From an uncultured Paracoccaceae bacterium (GTDB lineage: Bacteria; Pseudomonadota; Alphaproteobacteria; Rhodobacterales; Rhodobacteraceae), in NCBI GenBank assembly GCA_947496535.1, contig CANMDE010000001.1, positions 620,001 through 684,000 of the forward strand: 64,000 nucleotides of DNA, given 5' to 3'. The position numbers were made by a program, and so were the translations under genes. Each line of letters starts with the position of its first letter. Position 1 is the stretch's first letter. Under the pieces are notes generated by a model. The model ran no database searches and was not told where the DNA came from. It worked only from the letters and a program-made list of their open reading frames with translations. This document shows, piece by piece, positions 28,520 through 37,149 of the stretch.

Positions 28520-29440
28520 TCAGAGCTTTGAGTTTTTATCGTACATGACAATCACATTGTTCATGCGGGCCTCCATGCCGAGGAAGGCAAAGAAAAGACG
28601 CTGTCGTGTCTCTTCTGACAGCGTATCACCAGCCATGGACTGATCCAAAAACGGCTGGATCGCGGTCCATTCATCCAAAACGAACTCCAGGCCGTCGGCG
28701 ATTTGCTGTGTTGGCGGTGGGCGTACGCCAACGCTTTCCAGACCGTTGCGCAAAGCAGAAAGGGTGTCGCCAAACTGCTTGATTGATGCAGACAAATCAG
28801 AGTTCGCGATGTCGGTGTTGATCCCCGATGCGATCAGGCAGACATCCTTGGACATCTGCGCGGCCAGCATCCGCTGCCGTCCTGCAAGGTCGATCAGCAA
28901 TGCATCAGCATGTAGCAAAGCCACCGGGTTGGCGTATTGACCAGTGATTTCGCTGACAAGAATATTTGCCGTGTCCAGTAATGGCCCGCTTTGTTCAGCA
29001 AGGCTCGCGATCCGGGCAGGATCGTTTGCGGCAACCTCGGTCTGAATTGCGAGGTCCCGCAATGGCTCCCAAGCCTCATTCAGTTTTTCGATCACCTGCA
29101 GGGTTCGTGGACGGCTTTCCTCGCCCAGAATACCAAAACTGCGATTCCCGTAGAGAAGCGCGTCGTTGATGCGGCCAAACTGTTCAGCCGAGATTTGCAG
29201 CACAGCATTGCTTTCGACAATTGCAATACCGGCATTCAGGTTGCAGGCCGATCCTATGATCCGCTGGCTTAACGTGCTGAGCTGACCGGCCAGATTGATC
29301 CGTTCACTGCCACCGATATCCTGACGGATATCCTGCGCAACTGCCCCGGTGCTGACCGAAAGACCCAGTGTTGCTGCCGCAACCAATCGGGCAAAACCCG
29401 ACAGCCCCTTGGGTTTCCCAAGGTTCATTTTCTCAAACAT
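28520..29440 (-). CDS. periplasmic protein with two PilJ/NarX-like sensor domains
   Basis: A 306-residue protein with a signal peptide (cut expected after TGAVA, before QDI) and no later membrane helix, so a soluble periplasmic protein. It holds two copies of the type IV pili methyl-accepting chemotaxis transducer N-terminal domain (PilJ, related to the NarX nitrate sensor). Copy one has INLAGQLSTLSQRIIGSACNL-like spacing at residues 48-68; copy two has IDLAGRQRMLAAQMSKDV near residue 185. Normally this domain is tied to a kinase or receptor; here it is free. It is downstream of the PstS-OmpA fusion gene, separated by a strong hairpin, and is probably co-transcribed. The ligand is unknown. 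Confidence 0.8.
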   Translation of the reverse strand: MFEKMNLGKPKGLSGFARLVAAATLGLSVSTGAVAQDIRQDIGGSERINLAGQLSTLSQRIIGSACNLNAGIAIVESNAVLQISAEQFGRINDALLYGNRSFGILGEESRPRTLQVIEKLNEAWEPLRDLAIQTEVAANDPARIASLAEQSGPLLDTANILVSEITGQYANPVALLHADALLIDLAGRQRMLAAQMSKDVCLIASGINTDIANSDLSASIKQFGDTLSALRNGLESVGVRPPPTQQIADGLEFVLDEWTAIQPFLDQSMAGDTLSEETRQRLFFAFLGMEARMNNVIVMYDKNSKL

Positions 29441-29458
29441 CTTCTATCCTTTATCCCG

Positions 29459-29506
29459 CGTTCGGGGCTACCGCTGGACAACAATCCATAGGAGTAGCCC
29501 CGAACG
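29459..29506 (-). promoter_or_regulatory. 13-bp perfect inverted repeat between two cistrons
   Basis: The arms CGTTCGGGGCTAC (29459-29471) and GTAGCCCCGAACG (29494-29506) are perfectly complementary with a 22-base loop. It lies 27 bases after the stop of the PstS-OmpA gene and 18 bases before the start of the PilJ-domain gene, with no T-run. It is more likely an mRNA-stabilising or attenuating intercistronic hairpin than a full terminator. Confidence 0.7.
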
Positions 29507-29533
29507 GACGAAATTCATCGTTAACTCTTCAGA

Positions 29534-31114
29534 CTATTCAGGCGATTTGATCCACACCTCCACCCGGCGGTTGATGCGACGCCCTGAATCACTTGCGTTG
29601 CATCCCGACGGCGCGATCTCACCGTAGCCAATCGATGACAGGTTCAAACCGGACAGACGATCCCCGGCAAAGGATTGGACCTGTGCCGCAACCTCGGCAG
29701 AGCGGCGTTCTGCAAGGCTGAGGTTGGTGTCGAACTGACCTACGCTATCGGTAAAACCGACGAACAGAACGTCAGACCCGGCTGGCTGGGTCTCCAGATA
29801 TTTGATCAGCCGGTCCTTATCGACCAGACCGCGTTCGTTCAACTCGGCCGAGCCGGTGCGGAAACGGAACGTTGTGGACAAGCGATCATAGTCGACCATC
29901 TTTTCAAGCATCTGGCGCATGAAGCCCTGCTCATAAGCGTCGGCATTGGCATTCTGCAAAGCAGTTGCGCGCACATCGTCAATGGATTGTTCGCGCCGAT
30001 CAACGCTGAAACCTATGAAACCGGCCTTCCGGATCACGTTGTCAGCCTCGGCAGATGTCGCGTAAGCGACAAAGTCTTCCACGTCCGGCTTGATCGTATC
30101 TTCGCGTGTGTAAAGGAACAGGCGGCGTTGCAGCGCGTATTCTTCGGTCTTGGCCGAAAATGCGTCCGGTACCATGGTGATCCCGCACTGGTTAATGATG
30201 TTGATCGTGCTGGCACCGCGCTGGAACGCATAACCGACCACGCCGATTGCGCCGGGATTGGTGTTGACGAATTGCGCCACTGCATTGCTGTTCGGCACGA
30301 TTTCGGCATCCTTGGTCATCGAAACATCTGCGCTGCCAAAGAAGCTGCTTTCAAACACGTCACGCCGATTGTCCCCGACGTTGCGAATGACCACCTCGAC
30401 CGGAAGGTCAGGTCCACCAACCTGGGCCCAGTTGGTGATCGCACCGCTATAGATGCCGAACAGCTGACGAACATCCATCGTGGTGACGGGGTTTGCGGGA
30501 TTGGTGATCACGATCAGGCTGTCGATGGCGATGATGTGTTCCTGCGCTGGATCGATCATATCGCCGGCACCAGCGTTGCGCAGCGCCTGTGCCTCTTCCG
30601 GTACGATACGGCGCGATGCCATCGCGATATCGGTTTCTTCTTTCAACAGATCGCCCAAACCCAACGTCGCGCTGGACCCTGTTACCTGAATGGTTGTCAA
30701 TTGATCGCCAAAGCCCTCGTCGCTCGTTAGTTCAGCGATAAGCTGGCCTTCTTGCGCGGTGTTGCTGATCGCGGCTGCGGCATTCCTTGACCCCGCATAG
30801 CCTTCAAAAAGAAGCGGCATCAGACCTGTCCCGATCTCGTCGGATCCGGATATGGCGATATCCACCTCCGCTTGGGTCAGGTCAGGGCAGGCCTCACCAG
30901 AGCAACTGACCCGGCTGGCCGAAACCCGCAGCTGACCCAGAGCGGTAGCAAGTATATAGGCGTTGTCTTCAAAAGCGACGAAGTCCCCAACCATATCAAC
31001 CGTGCCGTCGCTTGAGGCCAGCCTGACTTCCTGTGCCATCGTGTTGCCTGCCATTGCCAGATACCCGGCAAGTGTCATCATCCCCAGCGTCTGGGCTTTA
31101 CCCAATTTCTTCAT
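29534..31114 (-). CDS. PstS-like substrate-binding domain fused to an OmpA C-terminal domain
   Basis: A 526-residue exported protein. The signal peptide ends in NTMA before QEV. Residues of about 100-370 form a PstS-like (PBP type) domain: VTGSSATLGLGDLL, DIAMASRRI, IIAIDSLIVITNPANPV, IYSGAITNWAQVGG and GAIGVVGYAF. The C-terminal 120 residues are an OmpA/MotB peptidoglycan-binding domain (FRFRTGSAELNERG, FVGFTDSVGQFDTNLSLAERR, GRRINRRVEVW). It would be held to the cell wall in the periplasm, which is odd for a transporter binding protein; no Pst permease is nearby. The start at 31114 follows AAGGAGAGGGG. Confidence 0.88.
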   Translation of the reverse strand: MKKLGKAQTLGMMTLAGYLAMAGNTMAQEVRLASSDGTVDMVGDFVAFEDNAYILATALGQLRVSASRVSCSGEACPDLTQAEVDIAISGSDEIGTGLMPLLFEGYAGSRNAAAAISNTAQEGQLIAELTSDEGFGDQLTTIQVTGSSATLGLGDLLKEETDIAMASRRIVPEEAQALRNAGAGDMIDPAQEHIIAIDSLIVITNPANPVTTMDVRQLFGIYSGAITNWAQVGGPDLPVEVVIRNVGDNRRDVFESSFFGSADVSMTKDAEIVPNSNAVAQFVNTNPGAIGVVGYAFQRGASTINIINQCGITMVPDAFSAKTEEYALQRRLFLYTREDTIKPDVEDFVAYATSAEADNVIRKAGFIGFSVDRREQSIDDVRATALQNANADAYEQGFMRQMLEKMVDYDRLSTTFRFRTGSAELNERGLVDKDRLIKYLETQPAGSDVLFVGFTDSVGQFDTNLSLAERRSAEVAAQVQSFAGDRLSGLNLSSIGYGEIAPSGCNASDSGRRINRRVEVWIKSPE

Positions 31115-31141
31115 TTTGTCCCCTCTCCTTGACTTATCGAA

Positions 31142-31194
31142 CTGCCGCCGCGCAATTTGCTCCCCGGCCATGATCATGGCCGCCCTGGCGGCAG
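31142..31194. promoter_or_regulatory. nested inverted repeats upstream of the PstS-OmpA gene
   Basis: A perfect 16-base palindrome GGCCATGATCATGGCC (31166-31181) sits inside outer arms CTGCCGCC (31142-31149) and GGCGGCAG (31187-31194). It is 28-80 bases upstream of the minus-strand start and may be an operator or a leader hairpin. No Pho-box-like repeat was seen. Confidence 0.4.
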
Positions 31195-31402
31195 GGTGTT
31201 TATCTGCATACGCACAAAAATTGCTCAGGTAAGGGTGAATTGGGTCAGATTGTTTCTGACGTCACGGCAAATTGGCCTTGACGTAACGGTAGTTTCTTTA
31301 ATGGAGATGACGTGCGACGTGCTTGTCGCAATGCGACGGAAGTCCTACCGACTTATTCAAAAATCGGTTTGGGTTTGTAACTTGAATAAGATGCGGAAAG
31401 CT

Positions 31403-32140
31403 TTAGCGACGCTTGATGGTCGGGATGCTGCTCCGCCCGTAAGTGGCTTCGGGATGGGGTGGATGTCCCTCTGTTCGCTCCCAATAGCCTTTGGCCCCGC
31501 GTCGTAGCCAGAGCGGGATTGTGAGGGCAAAGCCAATCACAAACCCGCCCGAATGGGCCCAATAGGCGACGCCGGCATCGGCGCTGGCGGGGTTGACGCT
31601 GTGCAGCACCTGTAATCCGAACCACAAGCCAAGCATGATCCATGCCGGTACCGGGATGATCCGGAAAAAGATTATGAAAAAGATGAAGATATCCACTTTG
31701 GCCTTGGGAAACAGCAACAGATAGCCGCCCATGACCCCAGCAATCGCACCGGATGCGCCGACCGTTGGAACCACCGAGGCCGGGTCCGTCATCATCTGCG
31801 CCCAACTCGCACCGATACCACAGGCCAGATAGAAAGCCAGAAAGGGCAGGTGCCCCATTTCCTCTTCCAGATTATCCCCGAAAATATGCAGAAACAGCAT
31901 GTTACCGGCCAGATGCCACAACCCGCCATGCAAGAAGACGGATGTGACCAGCGAAGTGTAGTTTTCACCGGCAGATATGCGCGCCGGGATCATTGCGTAG
32001 TCAAAGTAAAGCTGGGACAGCGCCTGATCCGATTGAAACGCTGCCAGACCGTAGAGGTATATGACGATATTCGCCCCGATCAGTGTCAGGGTTACATAGG
32101 CTGTACGCTCGGACGGGTTGTGATCGCGGATTGGAAACAT
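31403..32140 (-). CDS. rhomboid-family intramembrane serine protease
   Basis: A 245-residue membrane protease with six or seven helices. The catalytic serine is in VGASGAIAGVMGGYLL and the histidine in YWAHSGGFVIGF; HLAGNMLFLHIFGDN gives the conserved asparagine of the oxyanion region. The substrate is unknown. The gene follows putA by 32 bases on the same strand and may be read through from it. About 260 bases without a gene follow its stop, up to the fusion gene start. Confidence 0.93.
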   Translation of the reverse strand: MFPIRDHNPSERTAYVTLTLIGANIVIYLYGLAAFQSDQALSQLYFDYAMIPARISAGENYTSLVTSVFLHGGLWHLAGNMLFLHIFGDNLEEEMGHLPFLAFYLACGIGASWAQMMTDPASVVPTVGASGAIAGVMGGYLLLFPKAKVDIFIFFIIFFRIIPVPAWIMLGLWFGLQVLHSVNPASADAGVAYWAHSGGFVIGFALTIPLWLRRGAKGYWERTEGHPPHPEATYGRSSIPTIKRR

Positions 32141-32172
32141 GGGATTGACCGTCGCGGAAGTGGGTCAGAGGG

Positions 32173-35100
32173 TCAAGCCCCCGCGACTTGCGCCAATAGC
32201 GTGGCATTCCCCCCGGCTGCGGTGGTGTCGATGCAGACGTGCTTTTCCTTCAGGGCGTGGCCCGCATCCGGCATCCCGGTAATCAACGGTATGATCGGCC
32301 CCTCACGCTGGCTGAGTGCCTGCTCAATTGCGCGCGCGGTCTCGTTATCTCCCCACCAGATGACACCAGCGATGGGTTGCAGGGACGTCAATTGATCCGG
32401 GGTGATGTTGCCTCTGGCATTGACCGCTGTGCCGCCGTGTTCGGTGATGGCTTTGCACTGGGCCTCTGCCGTCTTGGCGCCGGGCCCAAGGCACAAGACC
32501 GGCGCGCGCGATAAAGTGCGATAGCGATTGGATTCGCCCGTTGGACCCGGCAGTTCAGTGGTCCGACCAGCTTTCGTTGTTTTCGCCGTCAGTCGGGCCT
32601 CGACCTCAGATGCGTCAACCGTCCACTGCTCCTGTGTCGAAGGTGCGGTATGCATGCAGAAACGATCCATATAGAGCGGTCCACCTGCTTTTGGCCCGGT
32701 GCCGGACAGGCCCTCGCCGCCAAACGGTTGACTGCCGACAATGGCCCCGATCTGATCGCGGTTGACGTAGACGTTGCCTGCCTCAACCTGTTCAACGATG
32801 GTCTGCACCCGGTCATCAATCCGGGTGTGCAGCCCGAAGGTAAGACCGTAGCCCGTGGCGTTGATGTCCGCGATGACCTTGTCCAGTTCACCAGCCTCGA
32901 AAGTAGCGACATGCAGGACGGGGCCGAAGATTTCGCGGGGCATATCAGCGATGCCGTTGACCCGGATCAGGGTCGGAGCGATGAACGTCCCCTCGCGCGG
33001 CGCGTCCAGTTGGTGGATCACGTCATGATTGGCAATATAGTCGGCGATGTTATCCCTTGCGGCCTGTTCAATCACCGGTCCGATATCGGTTGATAGATGC
33101 CACGGGTCGCCCAAACTCAGCTCATCCATCGCACCTGTCAGCATGGTCAGCAATTTGTCTGAGATATCCTTTTGCACATAAAGGCAGCGCAGGGCTGAAC
33201 AGCGCTGCCCGGCTGACCTGAATGCGCTGTTCACGATATCGCGCACGGCGGCTTCCGGCAGGGCGGTACTGTCCACGATCATGGCGTTCAGCCCACCCGT
33301 TTCTGCGATAAGTGGAGTGCCTGGGGCGCAATGCGCGGCCATGTTTGCGCGGATTTTCAGCGCTGTGGCGGTCGAGCCGGTGAAGGCCACGCCGTCAATG
33401 CGATGGTCGGCTGTCAGGGCAGCACCAACGTCACCCCCGCCTGGCAAAAGCTGCAAGGCAGTCTCAGGTACACCGGCTGCGTGAAGCAACCCAACGGCGC
33501 GGGCGGCGATCAATGGTGTTTGCTCTGCCGGTTTGGCGAGCACCGCGTTACCGGTTGCTAGCGCTGCTGCGATCTGACCTGTGAAAATGGCCAATGGAAA
33601 GTTCCACGGGCTGATGCAGGTCCAGACACCGCGCGGTGCATTTTCATCGGTGATGTTGGCCGCATAGTAGCGCAGAAAATCCACCGCCTCGCGCAGTTCG
33701 GCTACCGCATCGGGCAGCCCTTTTCCGGCTTCGCGGGCAAGGATGGCGAATAGCTCTGCGGCATTTGCCTCATAGGCGTCAGCCGCAGCGTTGAGGACGG
33801 CGGCGCGGGTTTCGACATTGGACTGCCAAGGGGCGGCTTTGTCCAAAGCTGTGCTGATATCATCGGGTGAGGCTGTCTGGACTTCGCCCACCGTGTCGCC
33901 CGGATCAGCAGGGTTGACGATTGGGGTTGGTGTCGGATGCCTCCGGCGGGAGTTTTCTGGCCAAGATGAAGAAGAGAAGGCCGTCCACTGCGTGGTTTTG
34001 TGAAGTGTGCGGCTCTGGTCCAATGTGTCGAGCGTCGGTTGATGGGTCAGATCCCAGCCAGCGGAATTTGGGCGCTCGGGCTGAAAAAGACCGGGGCCTT
34101 TGGGGATATTGGGGGCCGTGCCGATCTGGTCAAACGGACAGGCAGCGACGATTTCGGGGGCAACATCTTCATCAACGATCTGATTCACAAAGCTGGAATT
34201 GGCCCCGTTTTCCAGAAGACGACGAACAAGATAGGCGAGCAGATCCTCATGTGCCCCGACGGGTGCATAGATCCGGCAGCGGGTCTCTTGAGTTTGCAAT
34301 ACATGTGTGTGCAGCACTTCGCCCATGCCGTGCAGGCGTTGGAATTCATAATCCGCTGGCGTCCGCTCCATCGCGGCAGCCATGTCCAATACGGCGGCAA
34401 CAGTATGCGCATTATGGGTGGCGAATTGGGGATAAATCCGGTCGGTCAATGACAACAGCTTGCGGGCGTTGGCGATGTAGCTGACATCTGTATGCGCCTT
34501 GGCGGTAAAGACAGGGAACCCGTCGATACCCTCGACCTGAGCCAATTTGATCTCGGCGTCCCAATAGGCGCCTTTGACAAGTCGTATCATGATCTTGCGA
34601 TCAAGACGTCTGGCCAGATCATAAAGATGATCGATGACGGCCCCGGCCCGTTGTCCGTAAGCCTGCACCACCACACCAAATCCATCCCATCCGGCAAGGC
34701 TGGGATCGGACAAGACGGCCTCGATCACCTCCAGGGAAAGCGACAGCCTGTCGGCTTCTTCCGCGTCGATGTTGAACCCCATGCCCGCCGATTTGGCCTG
34801 TTGCGCGAGGTTGAGAGTACGAGGAAAAAGTTCTTCGATCACCCGCTGCTTTTGGGCGACCTCGTATCGGGGATGCAAGGCGGAGAGTTTTACAGAGATA
34901 CCCGGGTTTTCCGCGACACTCGCATGTGTGCAGTGGCGGGAAATGGAGGTAATTGCATCTGCATAGGCATCAAAATAGCCCTGCGCGTCGGGTTCTGTGC
35001 AAGCAGCCTCACCCAGCATGTCGTAGCTGTAGGTGAACCCCTTGGCCTGCATGCCATCTGCCCGTTTCATTGCCCGCGCGATATCTTCGCCGAGAACAAA

Positions 35101-35604
35101 CTGCCGCCCCATCTCGCGCATGGCTCGCCCGACAGCGGCGCGGATCACAGGTTCGCCCAACCGTTTGACGGCACCACGCAGATGACCAGTGATCCCCGGT
35201 TTGTCATCATCCAGCACGCGCCCAGTCAACATCAGAGCCCAGGTTGAGGCATTCACGAGCGACGATGCCGAATGCCCCAAATGCTTGCCCCAATCGGAAG
35301 GCGCAATCTTGTCTTCAATCAGTGCATCCATCGTTTCGGCATCAGGCACACGCAACAACGCCTCGGCCAGACACATCAGCGCAATGCCCTCATCCGTCGA
35401 AAGGCCGTATTCGGCCAGAAACACTTCCATCAGCCCCGGTGCGCTGCTCGCACGGATTTGCGTGACCAGTTCAGCGGCGCGTTCGCTGATGCGGGTACGG
35501 TCTGCTGCAGAGAGCGCGGCGGTTTGGGCAAGTGCCGCGACGGTTTGGATTTCGGATGCGTATTTCTGCGCATCGACAATTGGTTTGATGATGTCATGGT
35601 GCAT
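32173..35604 (-). CDS. putA: bifunctional proline dehydrogenase / 1-pyrroline-5-carboxylate dehydrogenase
   Basis: A 1143-residue enzyme that oxidises proline to glutamate at the membrane. The N-terminal PRODH barrel includes GVVVQAYGQRAGAVIDHLYD, MIRLVKGAYWDAEIK and FATHNAHT. The dehydrogenase half has PWNFPLAIFTGQIAAAL, the catalytic Glu in LIAETGGLNAM and Cys in SAGQRCSALRCLYV. A C-terminal ALDH-superfamily tail ends in CIDTTAAGGNATLLAQ. There is no N-terminal ribbon-helix-helix, so this form does not repress itself; the divergent Lrp gene is the likely regulator. The linker between the two enzymes contains the dispersed 33-base element, read as SSSSWPENSRRR. Confidence 0.95.
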   Translation of the reverse strand: MHHDIIKPIVDAQKYASEIQTVAALAQTAALSAADRTRISERAAELVTQIRASSAPGLMEVFLAEYGLSTDEGIALMCLAEALLRVPDAETMDALIEDKIAPSDWGKHLGHSASSLVNASTWALMLTGRVLDDDKPGITGHLRGAVKRLGEPVIRAAVGRAMREMGRQFVLGEDIARAMKRADGMQAKGFTYSYDMLGEAACTEPDAQGYFDAYADAITSISRHCTHASVAENPGISVKLSALHPRYEVAQKQRVIEELFPRTLNLAQQAKSAGMGFNIDAEEADRLSLSLEVIEAVLSDPSLAGWDGFGVVVQAYGQRAGAVIDHLYDLARRLDRKIMIRLVKGAYWDAEIKLAQVEGIDGFPVFTAKAHTDVSYIANARKLLSLTDRIYPQFATHNAHTVAAVLDMAAAMERTPADYEFQRLHGMGEVLHTHVLQTQETRCRIYAPVGAHEDLLAYLVRRLLENGANSSFVNQIVDEDVAPEIVAACPFDQIGTAPNIPKGPGLFQPERPNSAGWDLTHQPTLDTLDQSRTLHKTTQWTAFSSSSWPENSRRRHPTPTPIVNPADPGDTVGEVQTASPDDISTALDKAAPWQSNVETRAAVLNAAADAYEANAAELFAILAREAGKGLPDAVAELREAVDFLRYYAANITDENAPRGVWTCISPWNFPLAIFTGQIAAALATGNAVLAKPAEQTPLIAARAVGLLHAAGVPETALQLLPGGGDVGAALTADHRIDGVAFTGSTATALKIRANMAAHCAPGTPLIAETGGLNAMIVDSTALPEAAVRDIVNSAFRSAGQRCSALRCLYVQKDISDKLLTMLTGAMDELSLGDPWHLSTDIGPVIEQAARDNIADYIANHDVIHQLDAPREGTFIAPTLIRVNGIADMPREIFGPVLHVATFEAGELDKVIADINATGYGLTFGLHTRIDDRVQTIVEQVEAGNVYVNRDQIGAIVGSQPFGGEGLSGTGPKAGGPLYMDRFCMHTAPSTQEQWTVDASEVEARLTAKTTKAGRTTELPGPTGESNRYRTLSRAPVLCLGPGAKTAEAQCKAITEHGGTAVNARGNITPDQLTSLQPIAGVIWWGDNETARAIEQALSQREGPIIPLITGMPDAGHALKEKHVCIDTTAAGGNATLLAQVAGA
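33939..33971 (+). repeat. dispersed 33-base element, copy B (inside putA linker)
   Basis: It begins GCCTCCGGCGGGAGTTT and ends GGCCAAGATGAAG, 30 of 33 bases identical to copy A at 16446. It lies antisense in putA and is read in the same frame as copy A, giving SSSWPENSRRR against SSSWPTNSRRR. Confidence 0.8.
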
Positions 35605-35618
35605 GGGGCATCCTTTCC

Positions 35619-35651
35619 TTTAGGCCTACCATATCAGCAAATTTAGGCTTA
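35619..35651. promoter_or_regulatory. direct repeat in the putA-putR intergenic region, candidate PutR site
   Basis: TTTAGGCCTA (35619-35628) and TTTAGGCTTA (35642-35651) match at 9 of 10 positions with starts 23 bases apart, about two helical turns. They lie just upstream of the putA start in the 102-base divergent region. Lrp-family regulators bind phased sites of this kind; this is a candidate only. Confidence 0.4.
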
Positions 35652-35706
35652 TACGGACTGCTGTTCCGCCACAGGCGATCCAAATGGATTTAATTATGGA
35701 TCTTAT

Positions 35707-36198
35707 ATGAAGAATTCGACCTTTCAGATTGATACATTTGATCGAAAGATTTTGGACGTGCTTTCTACCGATGGTCGCATCAGCGTAACTGCGTTGGCCA
35801 ACCGCATCGGTCTTTCGAAATCCCCCACGCAGGCCCGTCTGAAACGCCTGGAAGAAAGTGGAGCGATCAGAGGCTACCGGGCGCTTTATGATCCGATCCA
35901 GCTGGGTCGGGATCATGTGACATTTGTCGAAGTGAAACTGTCCGACACACGCGAGGTGGCGCTTGCGGCCTTCAATGCCGCCGTGATGTTGATCCCGGAG
36001 GTGGAGCAATGTCACCTGATTGCCGGAGCCTTTGATTATTTGTTGAAGGTGCGGACATCTGGCATGACAGGATATCGGACGGTCTTGGCCGAAAAGATTT
36101 CGACGCTGCCGCATGTGGCACATACGTCTACATATGTGGCTATGCAGGCCGTAAAGGACGACGCGATGGCTTTGGCCCCCAATTCCACATCCTTGTGA
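35707..36198 (+). CDS. putR: Lrp/AsnC-family regulator, probably the proline-responsive PutR
   Basis: A 163-residue regulator. The N-terminal helix-turn-helix FDRKILDVLSTDGRISVTAL continues into GLSKSPTQARLKRLEESGAI. The C-terminal RAM (ligand-binding) domain includes VTFVEVKL, VEQCHLIAGAFDYLLKVRT and the short helix VLAEKISTLPHV. Divergent placement next to putA and the absence of a DNA-binding domain in PutA fit the PutR role known in alphaproteobacteria: activation of putA with proline as effector. Confidence 0.92.
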   Translation: MKNSTFQIDTFDRKILDVLSTDGRISVTALANRIGLSKSPTQARLKRLEESGAIRGYRALYDPIQLGRDHVTFVEVKLSDTREVALAAFNAAVMLIPEVEQCHLIAGAFDYLLKVRTSGMTGYRTVLAEKISTLPHVAHTSTYVAMQAVKDDAMALAPNSTSL

Positions 36199-36234
36199 AT
36201 TGACCTCAGCCTTTACTGCACCAAGTCTGTTTTC

Positions 36235-36774
36235 ATGAAATGGATAACACTTCTGATTGCGACTGCTGGCCCCGGCCTTGCAGATATTTGTCCGCCGGTC
36301 CCCGACCACAGTGCGCGCCAGTCCGAAATTGTAAGCGAACTTGGGGCGGCGAAAACTGCCACTGAAGCGCAGCGCCTGACCCAGGAGTTGTGGTCGCTTT
36401 GGACCGACGCACCGGATGACCGCGCCCAACAGTTGCTTGACGAGGGAATGAGCCGCCGTGCTACGTCAGATTTTCTTGGCGCACGCGATGTGTTGGATGA
36501 GTTGGTGGAATACTGTCCGGACTACGCCGAAGGATACAACCAGCGCGCTTTCGCAAGCTATCTGCGGCAGGACTATAGCGCCGCGCTTTATGATCTGGAT
36601 CGTGCGCTGGAGATCACGCCGAACCATGTGGCCGCACTATCAGGCAAGGCGCTGACCCTAATGGGTCTGGGGCGCGATGAAGAAGCGCAGGATGTTCTTC
36701 GCGCTGCCGTCGCCATGAACCCATGGCTGAGCGAGCGGGCGCTGCTGGATGAACCAGCCGGCACGGATCTTTGA
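36235..36774 (+). CDS. exported tetratricopeptide-repeat protein
   Basis: A 179-residue protein with a short signal-like N-terminus (MKWITLLIATAGPGLADIC). Three TPR-like helix pairs follow in the second half: ARDVLDELVEYCPDYAEGYN, DYSAALYDLDRALEITPNHV and RDEEAQDVLRAAVAMNPWL. Probably a periplasmic scaffold protein; the partner is unknown. It begins 36 bases after putR and may be co-transcribed, although it has no evident link to proline use. Confidence 0.82.
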   Translation: MKWITLLIATAGPGLADICPPVPDHSARQSEIVSELGAAKTATEAQRLTQELWSLWTDAPDDRAQQLLDEGMSRRATSDFLGARDVLDELVEYCPDYAEGYNQRAFASYLRQDYSAALYDLDRALEITPNHVAALSGKALTLMGLGRDEEAQDVLRAAVAMNPWLSERALLDEPAGTDL

Positions 36775-36821
36775 TCTGACATCTTGCCCCCCTCCGCTGG
36801 CCACATTAGGAAGGGTCGCGT

Positions 36822-36907
36822 GCCCGCGTGGTGGAATGGTAGACACTGGAGACTTAAAATCTCTTGGCCGTATGGCCGTGCCGGTTCGAGTCCGGCCGCG
36901 GGCACCA
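36822..36907 (+). tRNA. tRNA-Leu (UAA anticodon)
   Basis: An 86-base gene starting GCCCGCGTGGTGGAATGG, with anticodon stem-loop GAGACTTAAAATCTC (TAA), a long variable arm (TTGGCCGTATGGCCGT), T-arm GGTTCGAGTCC, and acceptor CGCGGGC followed by A and encoded CCA. The long variable arm confirms a class II tRNA. Confidence 0.97.
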
Positions 36908-37149
36908 TCCAGAAATTTGCTGAATACGTTGCATTCCGGTCAACATAGCCAAATTGGCGGTGATGTTGTCGAACCTCATAAAGCGTGCGAAACTGCTATT
37001 AATATTGGGTGAAAGCGCTGCAGAAGGCCGTGAGATGATTCCATTGCGTCACATCGGGCCAGCGATCACGAAATAGCTGAAACAAATCTTGACATTGCAG
37101 GCGCTAAACCCCCTTTTGGTCGCAACTTTGTGAAGTGTTGGAGGACCGT

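Noticed and set aside
29675..30730. 351-codon plus-strand frame
   Set aside because: Antisense to the PstS-OmpA fusion, whose motifs are complete.
31115..31402. Pho box or riboswitch ahead of the PstS-OmpA gene
   Set aside because: No repeated CTGTCAT-like units were found; only nested palindromes are present, and they are reported as such.
37089..37117. TTGACA followed at 17 bases by CCTTTT as promoter of the large OmpA gene
   Set aside because: The -35 box is perfect but the -10 box is poor, so it was not listed as a promoter.
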